Source: CBDCUC01 sp965222485 | Lineage (GTDB): Bacteria > Pseudomonadota > Alphaproteobacteria > Rhizobiales > Hyphomicrobiaceae | Direction of reading: 5' to 3' | Length of the DNA stretch: 64,000 bases | NCBI GenBank assembly: GCA_965222485.1 | Contig: CBDCUC010000040.1 | Location: forward strand, 620,001-684,000 | Shown: piece by piece, positions 44,410 through 53,278 of the stretch | Numbering within the stretch: the first letter of the stretch is position 1 | Layout of the letters: each line of letters starts with the position of its first letter | Program-made: the position numbers and the translations under genes | The notes under the pieces: model-generated | Databases searched by the model: none | What the model was told of the DNA's origin: nothing | The model's input: the letters and a program-made list of their open reading frames with translations, nothing else

Positions 44410-45476
44410 TCGAAATCCTCAATCTGGAAGCAATGACCTTTGCTCACGTCCCGAGCAAGTGTGCGGCTGTCTAGCAGGTAGCTCTCGGCGGGGCGAATGC
44501 CGTTGCCAGGGCGGCGGAAAACAATGTCGGCAGGCGTCAGCCGCTCACCTTTTTTCATGTCGCGGGAAGAGACGCAGGACAACCGAAAGTCTTCTCGATT
44601 GACTTTCTCAGCATCGGACAGTTGGAGCGCTGGGCTGCCTGTTAGTTTTTCAGCGTCCCGAACCATTTTTACCAGGCTATTGAACTCATCAGGCGTCGAC
44701 GAGAACCAATGATCGGGCCCGGGCAGGTTGCGATCCAACGTGAAGTGTTTCTCGATGACGCTGCCACCCATCGCTGCACAGAGCGCTGCGGCAAGCGCAC
44801 CCTCGGTATGGTCGCTGAATCCGGTAACGCAATCGAACGCTTGTCCGATTGTTATCATGCGCGATAGGTTTGCCTGCTCCGGCGGCGTTGGGTAGGAGGA
44901 GACGCAGTGCAGAACGACAATCTGGTCGTTCCCGGTCTCTCGGAACGCACGCACGGCCTCATCGATATCGGTGGCCGTTGCCATGCCCGTCGAGATAATT
45001 GTTGGTAGCCCTGTCTCTCCCATTGCACGCACGACATCGAGGTTTCCCAGAAAATCGGATCCATTTTTCAAGAGACGGCATCCGACTGAAATAAGCTCGT
45101 CGATGCCCTGTTGGTTGGTCGGCGTGCTGCAAAACTCGACCTTCATTTCATCGCACTTAGACTTGAGCAGCTCCAAGTCCTTGGCCGCCAGCTCGCAACG
45201 CTTGAACAGCGTCATCTGAGGTTCAGTGACAGTCTCACCCTGAGACTTGTAAGTGAGCGTCAGCGTATCGTCAGAAATGAAATCTTCGGTTTTGTAATTC
45301 TGAAACTTCACCGCGTCAGCACCGGCTTCCGCTGCCGCCGCGATCTGCTCGCACGCCAAGCCCATGTCACCATTATGATTGATGCCGATTTCCGCGATCA
45401 GATAACAAGGCTGGCCCGGCCCCACATGTCTGTCGCCAACAGCGATGGTCTTGGCTCGTGAAGTGGGGAGTATCAA
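44406..45476 (-). CDS. Nonulosonic acid synthase 1 (NeuB/PseI family)
   Basis: Condenses a hexose derivative with phosphoenolpyruvate to give a nine-carbon sugar acid. 356 residues: YLIAEIGINHNGDMGLACEQ, AVKFQNYKTEDF, VEFCSTPTNQQGIDEL, IISTGMATATDIDEA, LHCVSSYPTPPEQANL, FSDHTEG and IEKHFTLDRNLPGPDH, then a C-terminal SAF (antifreeze-like) domain LSCVSSRDMKKGERLTPADI. Sequence motifs are closer to NeuB/LegI than to canonical PseI, although the surrounding enzymes are Pse-type. Start: a TTG at 45476 overlaps the pseG stop (TTGA) and has GGAGAG upstream; the ATG at 45548 would lie well inside pseG. Confidence 0.87.
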   Translation of the reverse strand: MILPTSRAKTIAVGDRHVGPGQPCYLIAEIGINHNGDMGLACEQIAAAAEAGADAVKFQNYKTEDFISDDTLTLTYKSQGETVTEPQMTLFKRCELAAKDLELLKSKCDEMKVEFCSTPTNQQGIDELISVGCRLLKNGSDFLGNLDVVRAMGETGLPTIISTGMATATDIDEAVRAFRETGNDQIVVLHCVSSYPTPPEQANLSRMITIGQAFDCVTGFSDHTEGALAAALCAAMGGSVIEKHFTLDRNLPGPDHWFSSTPDEFNSLVKMVRDAEKLTGSPALQLSDAEKVNREDFRLSCVSSRDMKKGERLTPADIVFRRPGNGIRPAESYLLDSRTLARDVSKGHCFQIEDFE

Positions 45477-46537
45477 CTTTCTCTCTCCGCCGAAGTCAGT
45501 AGATCGATTATCGCCTCCGCGGCGCGCTGTGCTCCGCGGCCGTCGCACAAGGCTTTTGCACGTTGCGACATGGTTATGACGCGATCCGGATTGGCCATCA
45601 AGCCGCCAATTTCATGCGCGAGCCGCTCCTCAAAGTCCGGTTCGTCTTTTGACAGAACAATCGCCGCCCCTTCCTTGCGCAGGAGCGCAGCGATTTCGTT
45701 CTGGTTGTCTGCGATGGGACAGGCAATCGCCGGTAGCGCCATGACACTCCGCTCCCATGACATGCCGCCGGCCGCGCCAATACACAAATCAGCCTGAAGC
45801 ATCAAATCAGCGACGTCGTCCCAGGCAGCGATCAGCGAGACCCTGTCCAGGTCGAATTGCTGAGAACGCAACTGCGTGCGGGCGGCGTCAGGGTCGGGTA
45901 CTAGGACCGTAATCTCCAGGTCAGCGAACGTCAGACATGCCCTCAAAACTTGAGCTGTAACGTCGCTGACGTCGGATGCGCCGAACGCAACTAGGATTGT
46001 CTCAAGTTTTCCCTTCCGCTGCTGTCGGGTGCGAAGTGCGTCTTCGCGCAGTCGGCTGAATCGATCGCGGATGAGCGCATAGTCGGAACCTGCTAGAACA
46101 GAGGCTCCTGCTGCGGCTTCGGCGTATTCTTCCGCCTTGCGTCCATAGGTCGGGTCAATCACGAGATCGGCATCATGTGGCCTGCTTGGCGCGTCATCTA
46201 TGACGGCCACCGTGGGCGCCCACGGCCGCGCAGCACTTTCGAACTCTGCGCCGAGCTGGTAGTGATCAATGATCACAATATCGGCTGCTCCCGCCAATTG
46301 ACCTACTGCCCCCGCATGCTCGCGCTCATTAGTCCAACCGCTCTCCACGAAATGAACGGCCTCGAGCAAGTCCGGCTGAATTGAAACGCATTCAGGTGTT
46401 TGCGGGCAGGTAATCAAAAAAACGCGTGCATTGAGGTTGCATAGCGCCTGGGCAAGGGCAAGGGATCTGACGACGTGCCCACCGCCGATCTCAGGCGATG
46501 CATCTGCCCGAATAACGATGCGATAGGAGTGCGGCAT
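45473..46537 (-). CDS. pseG: PseG-type UDP-sugar hydrolase
   Basis: GT-B-fold hydrolase releasing the 2,4-diacetamido-2,4,6-trideoxy hexose from UDP, fourth step of the pseudaminic pathway. 354 residues from the ATG at 46537 (MPHSYRIVIRADASPEIGGG): HVVRSLALAQAL with the catalytic His region, IIDHYQLGAEFESA, VAVIDDAPSRPHDADLVIDP, ILVAFGASDVSD and AAGGMSWERSVMALPAIACP. Lies 10 bases after the SDR gene and overlaps the synthase start. Confidence 0.88.
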   Translation of the reverse strand: MPHSYRIVIRADASPEIGGGHVVRSLALAQALCNLNARVFLITCPQTPECVSIQPDLLEAVHFVESGWTNEREHAGAVGQLAGAADIVIIDHYQLGAEFESAARPWAPTVAVIDDAPSRPHDADLVIDPTYGRKAEEYAEAAAGASVLAGSDYALIRDRFSRLREDALRTRQQRKGKLETILVAFGASDVSDVTAQVLRACLTFADLEITVLVPDPDAARTQLRSQQFDLDRVSLIAAWDDVADLMLQADLCIGAAGGMSWERSVMALPAIACPIADNQNEIAALLRKEGAAIVLSKDEPDFEERLAHEIGGLMANPDRVITMSQRAKALCDGRGAQRAAEAIIDLLTSAERES

Positions 46538-46547
46538 GGGAGCCTTT

Positions 46548-47306
46548 TCACCAAATAGTTTTGCCGGCATCAACAACCACGTCGGTACCGGTAACGCCCG
46601 AAGCGGAATCGCTAAGCAGGAAGCCGACGGTTGCGGCCACTTCTTCTGGGCTCACCATTCGCTTCATCGGAACAGTATTCCCGTAGCGCTTCAGGAACTC
46701 CGGGTTTTGTTCCCCGGCAATCCCGCCAGGCGATATGCTGTTTACACGTATATTTAGCGGCGCCCAAAGCGTGGCCAGGTAACGCGTCAGGGCGATCAGG
46801 CCGGCTTTCATCGCGCCATAGTAAGCAGCCGATGGCTCCTGGCCGGGCAGGTACATATCGAAGCGCGGTGCGCGCAGCCCGTAGATTGATGCAACATTGA
46901 CGATGCTGGAAATCTTGCTGACATCCCTTCTCTCAACAAGCAGAGATGATAGCGTTTCGGGCGCAGCCAGTGAAACCTGCGCGGCTGTCGCCCAGTGGCT
47001 CCAGGGGGTCTCGCCGACAGCTCGATAATCCAGCAAGGGATAAGCATTATTGACCAAGCCGTCGATGCGGCCGACCTTGTCAAGAATGATAGCCGTTGCC
47101 TCACGCAGTCCTGCCTCCTCATCCACGGGCAGGTGAAAGGCCGTCGCCTTTAAACCGCGCTTGCCTTTATCGTTGAACGCGTCGGCCTTGGCGCGATCGC
47201 GCGTTCCCAGGATAACGTGCGCGCCCTTCTGGCAGAATGTCTCAACGAGCCCTGTTCCCAGGTGTCCGAAGGCGCCAGTGATAAGTATGGTTTTTCCGTC
47301 CAGCAT
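46548..47306 (-). CDS. SDR-family oxidoreductase (PtmA-like)
   Basis: 252-residue short-chain dehydrogenase: TGxxxGxG-type ILITGAFGHLGTGLVETFC, NNAY in IDGLVNNAYPLLDY, catalytic Ser/Tyr/Lys in SIVNVASIYG and AAYYGAMKAGLIALTRYL, NSISPGGIAGEQNP. Similar SDRs (PtmA) are found in Campylobacter nonulosonate gene sets. The substrate is unknown; oxidation or epimerisation of a precursor or of the CMP-sugar is possible. Directly abuts the CMP-transferase gene. Confidence 0.87.
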   Translation of the reverse strand: MLDGKTILITGAFGHLGTGLVETFCQKGAHVILGTRDRAKADAFNDKGKRGLKATAFHLPVDEEAGLREATAIILDKVGRIDGLVNNAYPLLDYRAVGETPWSHWATAAQVSLAAPETLSSLLVERRDVSKISSIVNVASIYGLRAPRFDMYLPGQEPSAAYYGAMKAGLIALTRYLATLWAPLNIRVNSISPGGIAGEQNPEFLKRYGNTVPMKRMVSPEEVAATVGFLLSDSASGVTGTDVVVDAGKTIW

Positions 47307-47999
47307 TTAGTCATCGAACCTGTAACCGGCTGCCAAACCCGCCTTCACGCATTCGGCCAACTGGAAGTCTTCACGAGTGTCGATATCGATCGCCCGATAC
47401 CAGGGCATCTTTATGCCCCGAAGTCCAGGAACGTAAAGGTCTTCAGCGGTGCGCATGACATCGGGACGGGCCCAATATATCGCTCCCGACGGGCAGACAA
47501 CATCAGGGTAAAGCTGGCTCTTCTTCATAATCCAGTCATCGAACGCACCCGCGATCGTCCCGTCGTCCGCCATCGTCAGCGCGCGAAAAGGTGGGGTCCA
47601 CAAAAAGGACGTCACGCTTAAGGCGGCCGGAATATTGTGTTCCAGGAATGCCTCGCTGCTCGATTTGATGTCTTCGGCCGTTCTCAGCGGGCAGTTTGCC
47701 AGCAGCATGCAAATCTGGTCGGGGTCTTCATGTTCCAGCGTGTGTTTAACGACCTGGATCAGCGTCGATGCATCATTCGAGATTTCTTCGCCACGCATAT
47801 GAACCTCGGCACCTGCCGCACGTCCAATAGAGGCGATCTCGTCATCATCCGTGGAAACAATGACGTCCGAAAACAGGTCGCTCTCCAGCGCCGCATCGAT
47901 CGTCCACTCAATCATTGGCCGGCCTGCAAACGGCAGGATGTTCTTGCGCGGTAGTCGCTTCGAGCCGCCGCGTGCCGGTATCAACGCCAGCCGCTTCAT
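47307..47999 (-). CDS. CMP-nonulosonic acid cytidylyltransferase (PseF/NeuA type)
   Basis: 230-residue nucleotidyltransferase activating the nonulosonic acid with CTP. N-terminal signature LALIPARGGSKRLPRKNILP, GRPMIEWTIDAAL, VIVSTDDDEIA, LLANCPLRTAEDI and DIDTREDFQLAE. It is closer to PseF than to multi-domain NeuA. Overlaps the Gfo/Idh gene by four bases. Confidence 0.88.
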   Translation of the reverse strand: MKRLALIPARGGSKRLPRKNILPFAGRPMIEWTIDAALESDLFSDVIVSTDDDEIASIGRAAGAEVHMRGEEISNDASTLIQVVKHTLEHEDPDQICMLLANCPLRTAEDIKSSSEAFLEHNIPAALSVTSFLWTPPFRALTMADDGTIAGAFDDWIMKKSQLYPDVVCPSGAIYWARPDVMRTAEDLYVPGLRGIKMPWYRAIDIDTREDFQLAECVKAGLAAGYRFDD

Positions 48000-48964
48000 G
48001 AACGATTACCGTCTTGTGCCAACAAAGCGACCTCCAGTGTTTTTACCGCCTGGCCGACGCTTTGCAGGTCCGTGCCATCGCCAAAAAAGCTCTCCAGCAT
48101 CCGCAGGTAGTCGATTTCACCGTCAAGGTCGCCGTCTTCCAACAGCACCTCGCTGCCATGCTGATCGCTCAGGGTCACGCGGCAAACTTCAGGTTTCTTG
48201 CCCTCGCTGAGCCAAACCAGGCTGGCGTCCTCACCGGTAATTTCAAGCCCGCGGATCTTTTCCCGCCTCAAGAAATCCAGAAGCAGCGTGCCCTTGACAC
48301 CTTGTCCGTGCGTTACGTGGATCTGTGCCAAGTCTTCTGCATCGACGGTATCCAGCCCGAAGCACGTGACATCGGAATTGACGCCTTCAGCGGCGCCAAA
48401 CAACCACGATTGATAGTCAAGTTCATGTATGCAGTCGAGAATGACGCCGCCGCCGGCCGCGCGCGTGCGCGCAAATTCTCCGCCCTTGGAGCGCATTTGC
48501 GATAGCCGGTGCCCGAACCGGGAGAGAAAATACAATGGCCGGCCAATTTTGCCCAGGTTGTCCTTGAGGCATTGGACCGCAGTATGAAATCGCATGTTGC
48601 AAACGACGAACGTCTGTCCTGATCCGTTTGCCGCCGCCGCTTCTATGGCACGTCCATCCTCGACAGAGCCAGCGATCGGTTTTTCCACCAGGACGCGGGC
48701 GCCATCCGCGATGAACGGCAGTGATGCAGCCTTATGGGCGCCGGGTGGAACAGAGACGATGACGTGACTGGGTTGCCAAGTGCGAACATCTTCAAGTGTG
48801 TCGAATACACGCGCACCGCCGCCCTTTCGCAACGCCGCCAACCTATCCGTGCTGCTGTCGTAAACACCAACCTCGGCACCGAGCCGTTTCGCCCATTCTA
48901 CGTACCGCGAGCCAATCGCGCCGGCGCCGATAACTGCTACGGTTTTTCCAGCGCCAGCGCCCAT
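47996..48964 (-). CDS. Gfo/Idh/MocA-family oxidoreductase
   Basis: 322-residue NAD(P)-dependent sugar oxidoreductase. Rossmann motif VAVIGAGAIGSRYVEWAKRL, the family EKP motif in RVLVEKPIAG, and GGGVILDCIHELDYQSWLFG with the conserved His. It is unrelated in detail to the WbpB-type enzyme at 24 kb. Placed between the second NeuB-family synthase and the CMP-transferase, it may make or alter a sugar precursor of one of the two synthases. Confidence 0.87.
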   Translation of the reverse strand: MGAGAGKTVAVIGAGAIGSRYVEWAKRLGAEVGVYDSSTDRLAALRKGGGARVFDTLEDVRTWQPSHVIVSVPPGAHKAASLPFIADGARVLVEKPIAGSVEDGRAIEAAAANGSGQTFVVCNMRFHTAVQCLKDNLGKIGRPLYFLSRFGHRLSQMRSKGGEFARTRAAGGGVILDCIHELDYQSWLFGAAEGVNSDVTCFGLDTVDAEDLAQIHVTHGQGVKGTLLLDFLRREKIRGLEITGEDASLVWLSEGKKPEVCRVTLSDQHGSEVLLEDGDLDGEIDYLRMLESFFGDGTDLQSVGQAVKTLEVALLAQDGNRS

Positions 48965-48974
48965 AGCTTCACTT

Positions 48975-50066
48975 CTACCTCGCGATCAAATCGCTAAGCG
49001 ACAGCATATGACCTGCCGGCAAGTCCGCGCCAATCTTCATGTCGAGCAGCATTTCGTACATATCTGGCGACAATCCATGTCCCGGGCGCCGGAATTCGAT
49101 TGTCGCATCGCCAAGGCGCGTCTCAGCTTTCGTATCGGCGGCGAGAAAAACGCTCCTGCGCACGGCGTCGCGTTTGATCTTTTCTTCAGCAGACATGAAG
49201 CGTCGCGATTCACCCAAGGCGATTTCAACGTCGCGCATGACATTGACAAACTGATCGATCTGCGGGGGTTCAAGCGACATGATGTGCTCAACGCTCGGTG
49301 TCGTGCGATCCTCCGTTATCGTCTTCTCGATGAGATTGGCACCGATCGTCAATGCTGCGATATCCATGTCCCAACCGGGTGTATGGTCGGAATAGGCAGC
49401 CGGCGCACCGAACATCTGTTTAAGCGTGGGTATGGTGCGCAGATTGATGCTCTCCAGGCGGGCTGGATAACCAGAGGGGCATTGATGGATGATCACCTGA
49501 TCGTTGCCCTCGGCCAGAATGGTGTCGACGGCCGTTTCGATTTCACCGAGCGTTGAGTTGCCCGTATCGAGCTGAATACAGGTTCCGGTGCTCGCCACGT
49601 ACCTCAGCATCGGAAGAAAATTGACGTCAGCCGACGCAATTTTGATCGAGTGGCAGCCAAGCTCAATGAGCATGTCGACCTGGTCGTCAAAACTCACTGT
49701 CGCAAAGAACGCGAGGTCTTTTTCGTCACAATAGGCTTTCAGTTCCCGCCATTCGGCCGGTTCGAGTGTGCGCCGGCATAGTATCTCGTAGAGAGACTCG
49801 TTTACGGTCTCCGTCTCTCCGGTTTCGCGAGACTTCAAGATGTCATAGGTAAAGAGCTGCTTGCGATCCGCGACGAGCCGGTCCGGATCAACCACTTGAA
49901 ACTTGATGGCATCGGCCTTTGCGTTGGCTGTAAGATCCACGAGCCGCTTTGCCGAGGCCAACGAGTCATGCGTCGGCCCTGCTTCGTATACGATAAAACA
50001 CGGATGCCCATCGCCAATCGTTCTGTTGCCGATTTTGACATCCCGGCTCAAACGTCTCTTACTCAT
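48975..50066 (-). CDS. Nonulosonic acid synthase 2 (divergent NeuB family)
   Basis: 363 residues from the ATG at 50066 (MSKRRLSRDV); first gene of the nine-gene operon. The NeuB barrel is recognisable but altered: the usual AEIGINHNG is YEAGPTHDSLASA, DAIKFQVVD keeps the substrate lysine, HSIKIASADVNFLPML keeps the second lysine, IIHQCPSGYPAR and YSDHTPGWDMDIAAL keep the metal histidines, and IEKTITEDRTTPSVEH has Thr where most have His. A C-terminal SAF domain follows (RRSVFLAADTKAETRLGDAT). It differs strongly from the synthase at 44.4 kb, so the operon probably makes two products or this enzyme uses another substrate. Confidence 0.83.
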   Translation of the reverse strand: MSKRRLSRDVKIGNRTIGDGHPCFIVYEAGPTHDSLASAKRLVDLTANAKADAIKFQVVDPDRLVADRKQLFTYDILKSRETGETETVNESLYEILCRRTLEPAEWRELKAYCDEKDLAFFATVSFDDQVDMLIELGCHSIKIASADVNFLPMLRYVASTGTCIQLDTGNSTLGEIETAVDTILAEGNDQVIIHQCPSGYPARLESINLRTIPTLKQMFGAPAAYSDHTPGWDMDIAALTIGANLIEKTITEDRTTPSVEHIMSLEPPQIDQFVNVMRDVEIALGESRRFMSAEEKIKRDAVRRSVFLAADTKAETRLGDATIEFRRPGHGLSPDMYEMLLDMKIGADLPAGHMLSLSDLIAR

Positions 50067-50232
50067 AAAGGTCTCCCTACTCGCGCGAGCTTGCTCTCCA
50101 GCTTTTTCCAAGCTGTATTGTTATGACCGACTTTACGACGTCGCCCACCACTATGTGTTCGCGAACCTCTCACTCGTCCCCAAGGAATCCAGACCTATTC
50201 CCGCTGCCTGTGCTGAGTTTCAGGACGGGCGG

Positions 50233-50769
50233 TCATAGGCTCCCAAGGTGCCAGTAGTCGCCGCGGTAATACAATAAGGGCTTGGCGGTCTTGTGAAATC
50301 GGCCGGCCACGACGCTGCCGATGAATATGGAATGCGTAGCGAAACGATGGCATTCCAGCAAGCGGCAATCGAGGCAAGCCAGCGCTCCGGTAAGAACGGG
50401 CGCTCCTGTGGACAGGACATCCCAATCAGCGTCCGAAAATCGACCTTCACCAAACACCCCCGTTTTTCCGGCAAAGCTCTCCGCGATCTCTTGCTGATCG
50501 CTATTGAGAATATTGACGCTGAAGACCCCAAGCTCTTCGATCACAGAGTGCGCGTGCAGGCGACGTTGTACGCAGGCGAGGATTGTCGGCGGCGTATCAG
50601 ACAGGGAAGCCACGGCCGTGGCCGTAAGGCCTGCGCGCCCGCCATCGTCAGGCGCGCCCGCTGCAATCACGGTCACTGCTCCTGCCTGATGGCGCATCAG
50701 CATCCGGTAATCATCCGGATCCATACCAGGAGGCGCATCGGCGGGCGCATGCTTTGCCACTTGTCTCAA
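50233..50769 (-). CDS. Flavin-reductase-like FMN-binding protein
   Basis: 178 residues of the flavin reductase-like split-barrel family (HpaC/RutF type): GAVTVIAAGAPDDGGRAGLT, ATAVASLSDTPPTILACV, FSVNILNSDQQEIAESFAG and FIGSVVAGRFHK. It would supply reduced flavin to a monooxygenase, or act as a small oxidoreductase. The same strand as the nonulosonate operon, 166 bases upstream of its first gene, so co-transcription is uncertain. Confidence 0.87.
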   Translation of the reverse strand: MRQVAKHAPADAPPGMDPDDYRMLMRHQAGAVTVIAAGAPDDGGRAGLTATAVASLSDTPPTILACVQRRLHAHSVIEELGVFSVNILNSDQQEIAESFAGKTGVFGEGRFSDADWDVLSTGAPVLTGALACLDCRLLECHRFATHSIFIGSVVAGRFHKTAKPLLYYRGDYWHLGSL

Positions 50770-51154
50770 TCCTCACGTTCGCTAGGCCATGAACACATAG
50801 ACCGGCACGGATTGCCCTGCAATTCACTGCCTCTCTCGTCGCATGCCTCATGTACAACCGGTGGGAGCCGCTGCTCACCCGTAAATCACGCGGTTCGGGG
50901 CCAAAAACAACCTCACCCGTTCCGCCAGGCCAACACTCAGGAGGCCATTCAAATACAACTAAGGAACCGAATTGGCCCAAGGGCGTCGTTAAAACAAGGG
51001 GTTAGAGCATTATGTCAGGTTGATCAGATCAAAAGTCATCGGCGGCACGACCACTAGGTTCGAGATTTGCTGCCCTAAGCAATGGGGCTCATTGAACGGT
51101 TCGATTTGGTGGCTGCTGCCGATTGCGGGCCGAAAGAGATAGTGCAAAAAATGG
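50770..51154. other. Intergenic region, nothing recognised
   Basis: About 385 bases between two minus-strand genes. Probably holds the promoter of the flavin-reductase-like gene. No repeat, RNA or small gene seen. Confidence 0.45.
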
Positions 51155-52288
51155 CTATCGGCCGGAGAGTTTATTGACCAACTTGGACTTTTGGCGCGCA
51201 AGCACCTTGCGGATCGCCCACCACTTCTGATGAGCCGACAATCGCCGGTATCGAGTAAGCAACTCCAGCGGTCCACCGCCGCCGCCCGTCAATGGCAACG
51301 ACGAGCCGCCGGCGCTACCGAGTTTTACGTCCGCCCAGAGAGAGGTCTGCGCATCGCGTGCAGCACGATCGAGCAACTCGCGATACCAATCCGTCTCTTT
51401 GAACCGCGGCGATAGTCTGGGAAGAACATCGTAGTACTGTGGATGCAACAAAATCCGGCAGCGCTCTCCTGGCCGCACGGTCCGAATGAAATCGCGTATG
51501 TCACGTTTCTCAGGGTCGCGTTTCAGCGAATTGTGCCCACCGTCGCTGAATTGTCGGTCAAAGTGCGGAGAATGTCCGTTATGAACCCATTTCAACTTGT
51601 CTACCCAATCGGGGTGAAACGGTAGGTCGCGGTTGTTGCGTCCATCTGGACCCGGCACGCCGCCGTGGGCGGAAAAGAACTGAAGATTGAAGCGCCCTGA
51701 CAGTTCACGCGCATCAGCGTCGAATATGTCCAGTGCTTTTTCCAAATCGAATTTGGCGCGTTCATGCGCATTGGTGTGGTAACCGACAACAAATCCGCGT
51801 TTCTCAAAATCGCGTAGGCAGTCCTCATCAAGGTCGTAGTCCGTCAGCCCCACTTCGCCAAAGTTTTTGAGCCGGCGCCGGTCAACGCGTTTGTTGAAGA
51901 TCATAATGTTTGCTGGAACCGCCATGTGTTCCGGCTCGCGCAAAAGTCCGAATGTGCGTTCAGGTCTGGAATCAACATCATATTGAATTACGAGGTACGC
52001 CTTGTTGGGATCTCGTTTTCCCGAACTCAGTTCGTCTTTCCAGCGCTTATATTCGCCTGGATAGTTGGCCTCGTAATTATCGTCATCTCCCCACGGGAAA
52101 TCAGCATAAGTCAGGACTTCGAGATCCGCGGGATGATCCGAAATGAACTGAAAGAAGTCTGTCAGGTAGCGGCGCGGGAAATATGCGCCGCGCAGAGGGT
52201 CCAGTTCCGCATCAGCCAATGCATCGGGCGACTCAAGTGGCGCTTGCGCATCCTTCGACTGACCCGGCGTTATCTTTTTGGCCGCCAT
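51155..52288 (-). CDS. Polysaccharide-deacetylase-like (NodB fold) protein
   Basis: 377 residues with no signal peptide. A NodB-type deacetylase pattern is visible: LVIQYDVDSRPERTFGLL (Asp-x-Asp motif 1), RGFVVGYHTNAHERAKFDLE (His of motif 2), FFSAHGGVPGPDGRNNRDLP and ILLHPQYYDVL near the end. It ends in a basic Gly-rich tail. It resembles the N-terminal domain of the fused protein at 54783-56945, which has HDVDH and GLHVN at the same positions. It overlaps the upstream methyltransferase gene by 19 bases. Confidence 0.72.
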   Translation of the reverse strand: MAAKKITPGQSKDAQAPLESPDALADAELDPLRGAYFPRRYLTDFFQFISDHPADLEVLTYADFPWGDDDNYEANYPGEYKRWKDELSSGKRDPNKAYLVIQYDVDSRPERTFGLLREPEHMAVPANIMIFNKRVDRRRLKNFGEVGLTDYDLDEDCLRDFEKRGFVVGYHTNAHERAKFDLEKALDIFDADARELSGRFNLQFFSAHGGVPGPDGRNNRDLPFHPDWVDKLKWVHNGHSPHFDRQFSDGGHNSLKRDPEKRDIRDFIRTVRPGERCRILLHPQYYDVLPRLSPRFKETDWYRELLDRAARDAQTSLWADVKLGSAGGSSLPLTGGGGGPLELLTRYRRLSAHQKWWAIRKVLARQKSKLVNKLSGR

Positions 52289-52905
52289 TCCAGGTTCCTG
52301 ATGAATACGCGGTTATTTGCAACCGTGCCGCTGATGCCATATCTGCGGCTCTGGGCCACCGTCAGATCAACCGTCGCGTAACCGGCGGCTTCAAATAATG
52401 CTTTTTGCTTGTCAAGAATGGCCGCAAGTTCGGGTGCGCTATAGTTGGCTGTCTTCGGTACACCGTTCCATGGCCCGATCCAACCCCAGCCATCTGGTTT
52501 GGCCAGGCCTGTCACAGCCTCAACCATACGGGTGTGCTCTTTGTCTTCCGGCGTCCAGAAGGCATTGATAGAGAATTTGTTGAAGACACCGTCGAACTTT
52601 TCGCCAAATTCGTGCTCCGGCAGCTGCCTCATATTCAGCTCAGCCACATCGAATCCCTTGTAGCGGCCCAATTCGATCACGGCCGGGTCGAAGTCGACAC
52701 CCAAGCAAGTGCCACCCTTCTGCTTGACGATTTCGCCAAGGTCGAATTGACCGGGCCCGAGATCCACATAGCGGCCATTCAGTTCAACGCCATCGAAAAA
52801 GTCCTCGATGATGTTGAAAAAATGTTCGCGGGACCGCTTTGGATCCCGCACGTTTTTTTGCTTTGCTTTGGCGATAATGGCAATTTCAGCCGGATCCGTG
52901 AGCAT
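52270..52905 (-). CDS. SAM-dependent methyltransferase
   Basis: 211 residues: motif I GRYVDLGPGQFDLGEIV (GPGQ rather than GCGxG), motif II GVDFDPAVIELGRYKG, FDGVFNKFSINAFW and DGWGWIGPWNGVP. First gene of a two-gene leftward unit with the deacetylase-like gene (19-base overlap). Probably acts on a sugar nucleotide or glycan. Confidence 0.8.
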   Translation of the reverse strand: MLTDPAEIAIIAKAKQKNVRDPKRSREHFFNIIEDFFDGVELNGRYVDLGPGQFDLGEIVKQKGGTCLGVDFDPAVIELGRYKGFDVAELNMRQLPEHEFGEKFDGVFNKFSINAFWTPEDKEHTRMVEAVTGLAKPDGWGWIGPWNGVPKTANYSAPELAAILDKQKALFEAAGYATVDLTVAQSRRYGISGTVANNRVFIRNLEWRPKR

Positions 52906-53278
52906 TTCGCCTTCCTACTCCGTCAGGTAACGCCCAAATGATGCAAGCGCCGGCCTGAACCATGAATTATGTGAGTGTGTATGATCGGGCACCTGGAATA
53001 GCGGGCCAACGCGCGATACGTCAAGCAGCTCAAGAGACGGCAAATGCGATCACTTATGCACAAGAGAATAGATCGGCCCTTTCCCCTTTGGACTACTTTT
53101 CACGCTTAGAACCGGCCTCAACCCCAAGCCGGTATTCGCGGCCAATGGGCCAATCTGCGCCTTGCGCCGGCTGATGGAAACATCGTAATGACGTCAGCGC
53201 GCGTGCCCAAATGACGCGCATTCCACGCAACACACTGCTCCCGCCGGGGCAGCGAACTCGATCCGGTGTTACCCGCCC
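52906..53278. other. Divergent intergenic region, nothing recognised
   Basis: About 370 bases between the leftward methyltransferase gene and the rightward sulfotransferase gene; expected to hold two promoters. A minus-strand open frame covering part of it continues antisense through the sulfotransferase gene and is taken as chance. Confidence 0.45.
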
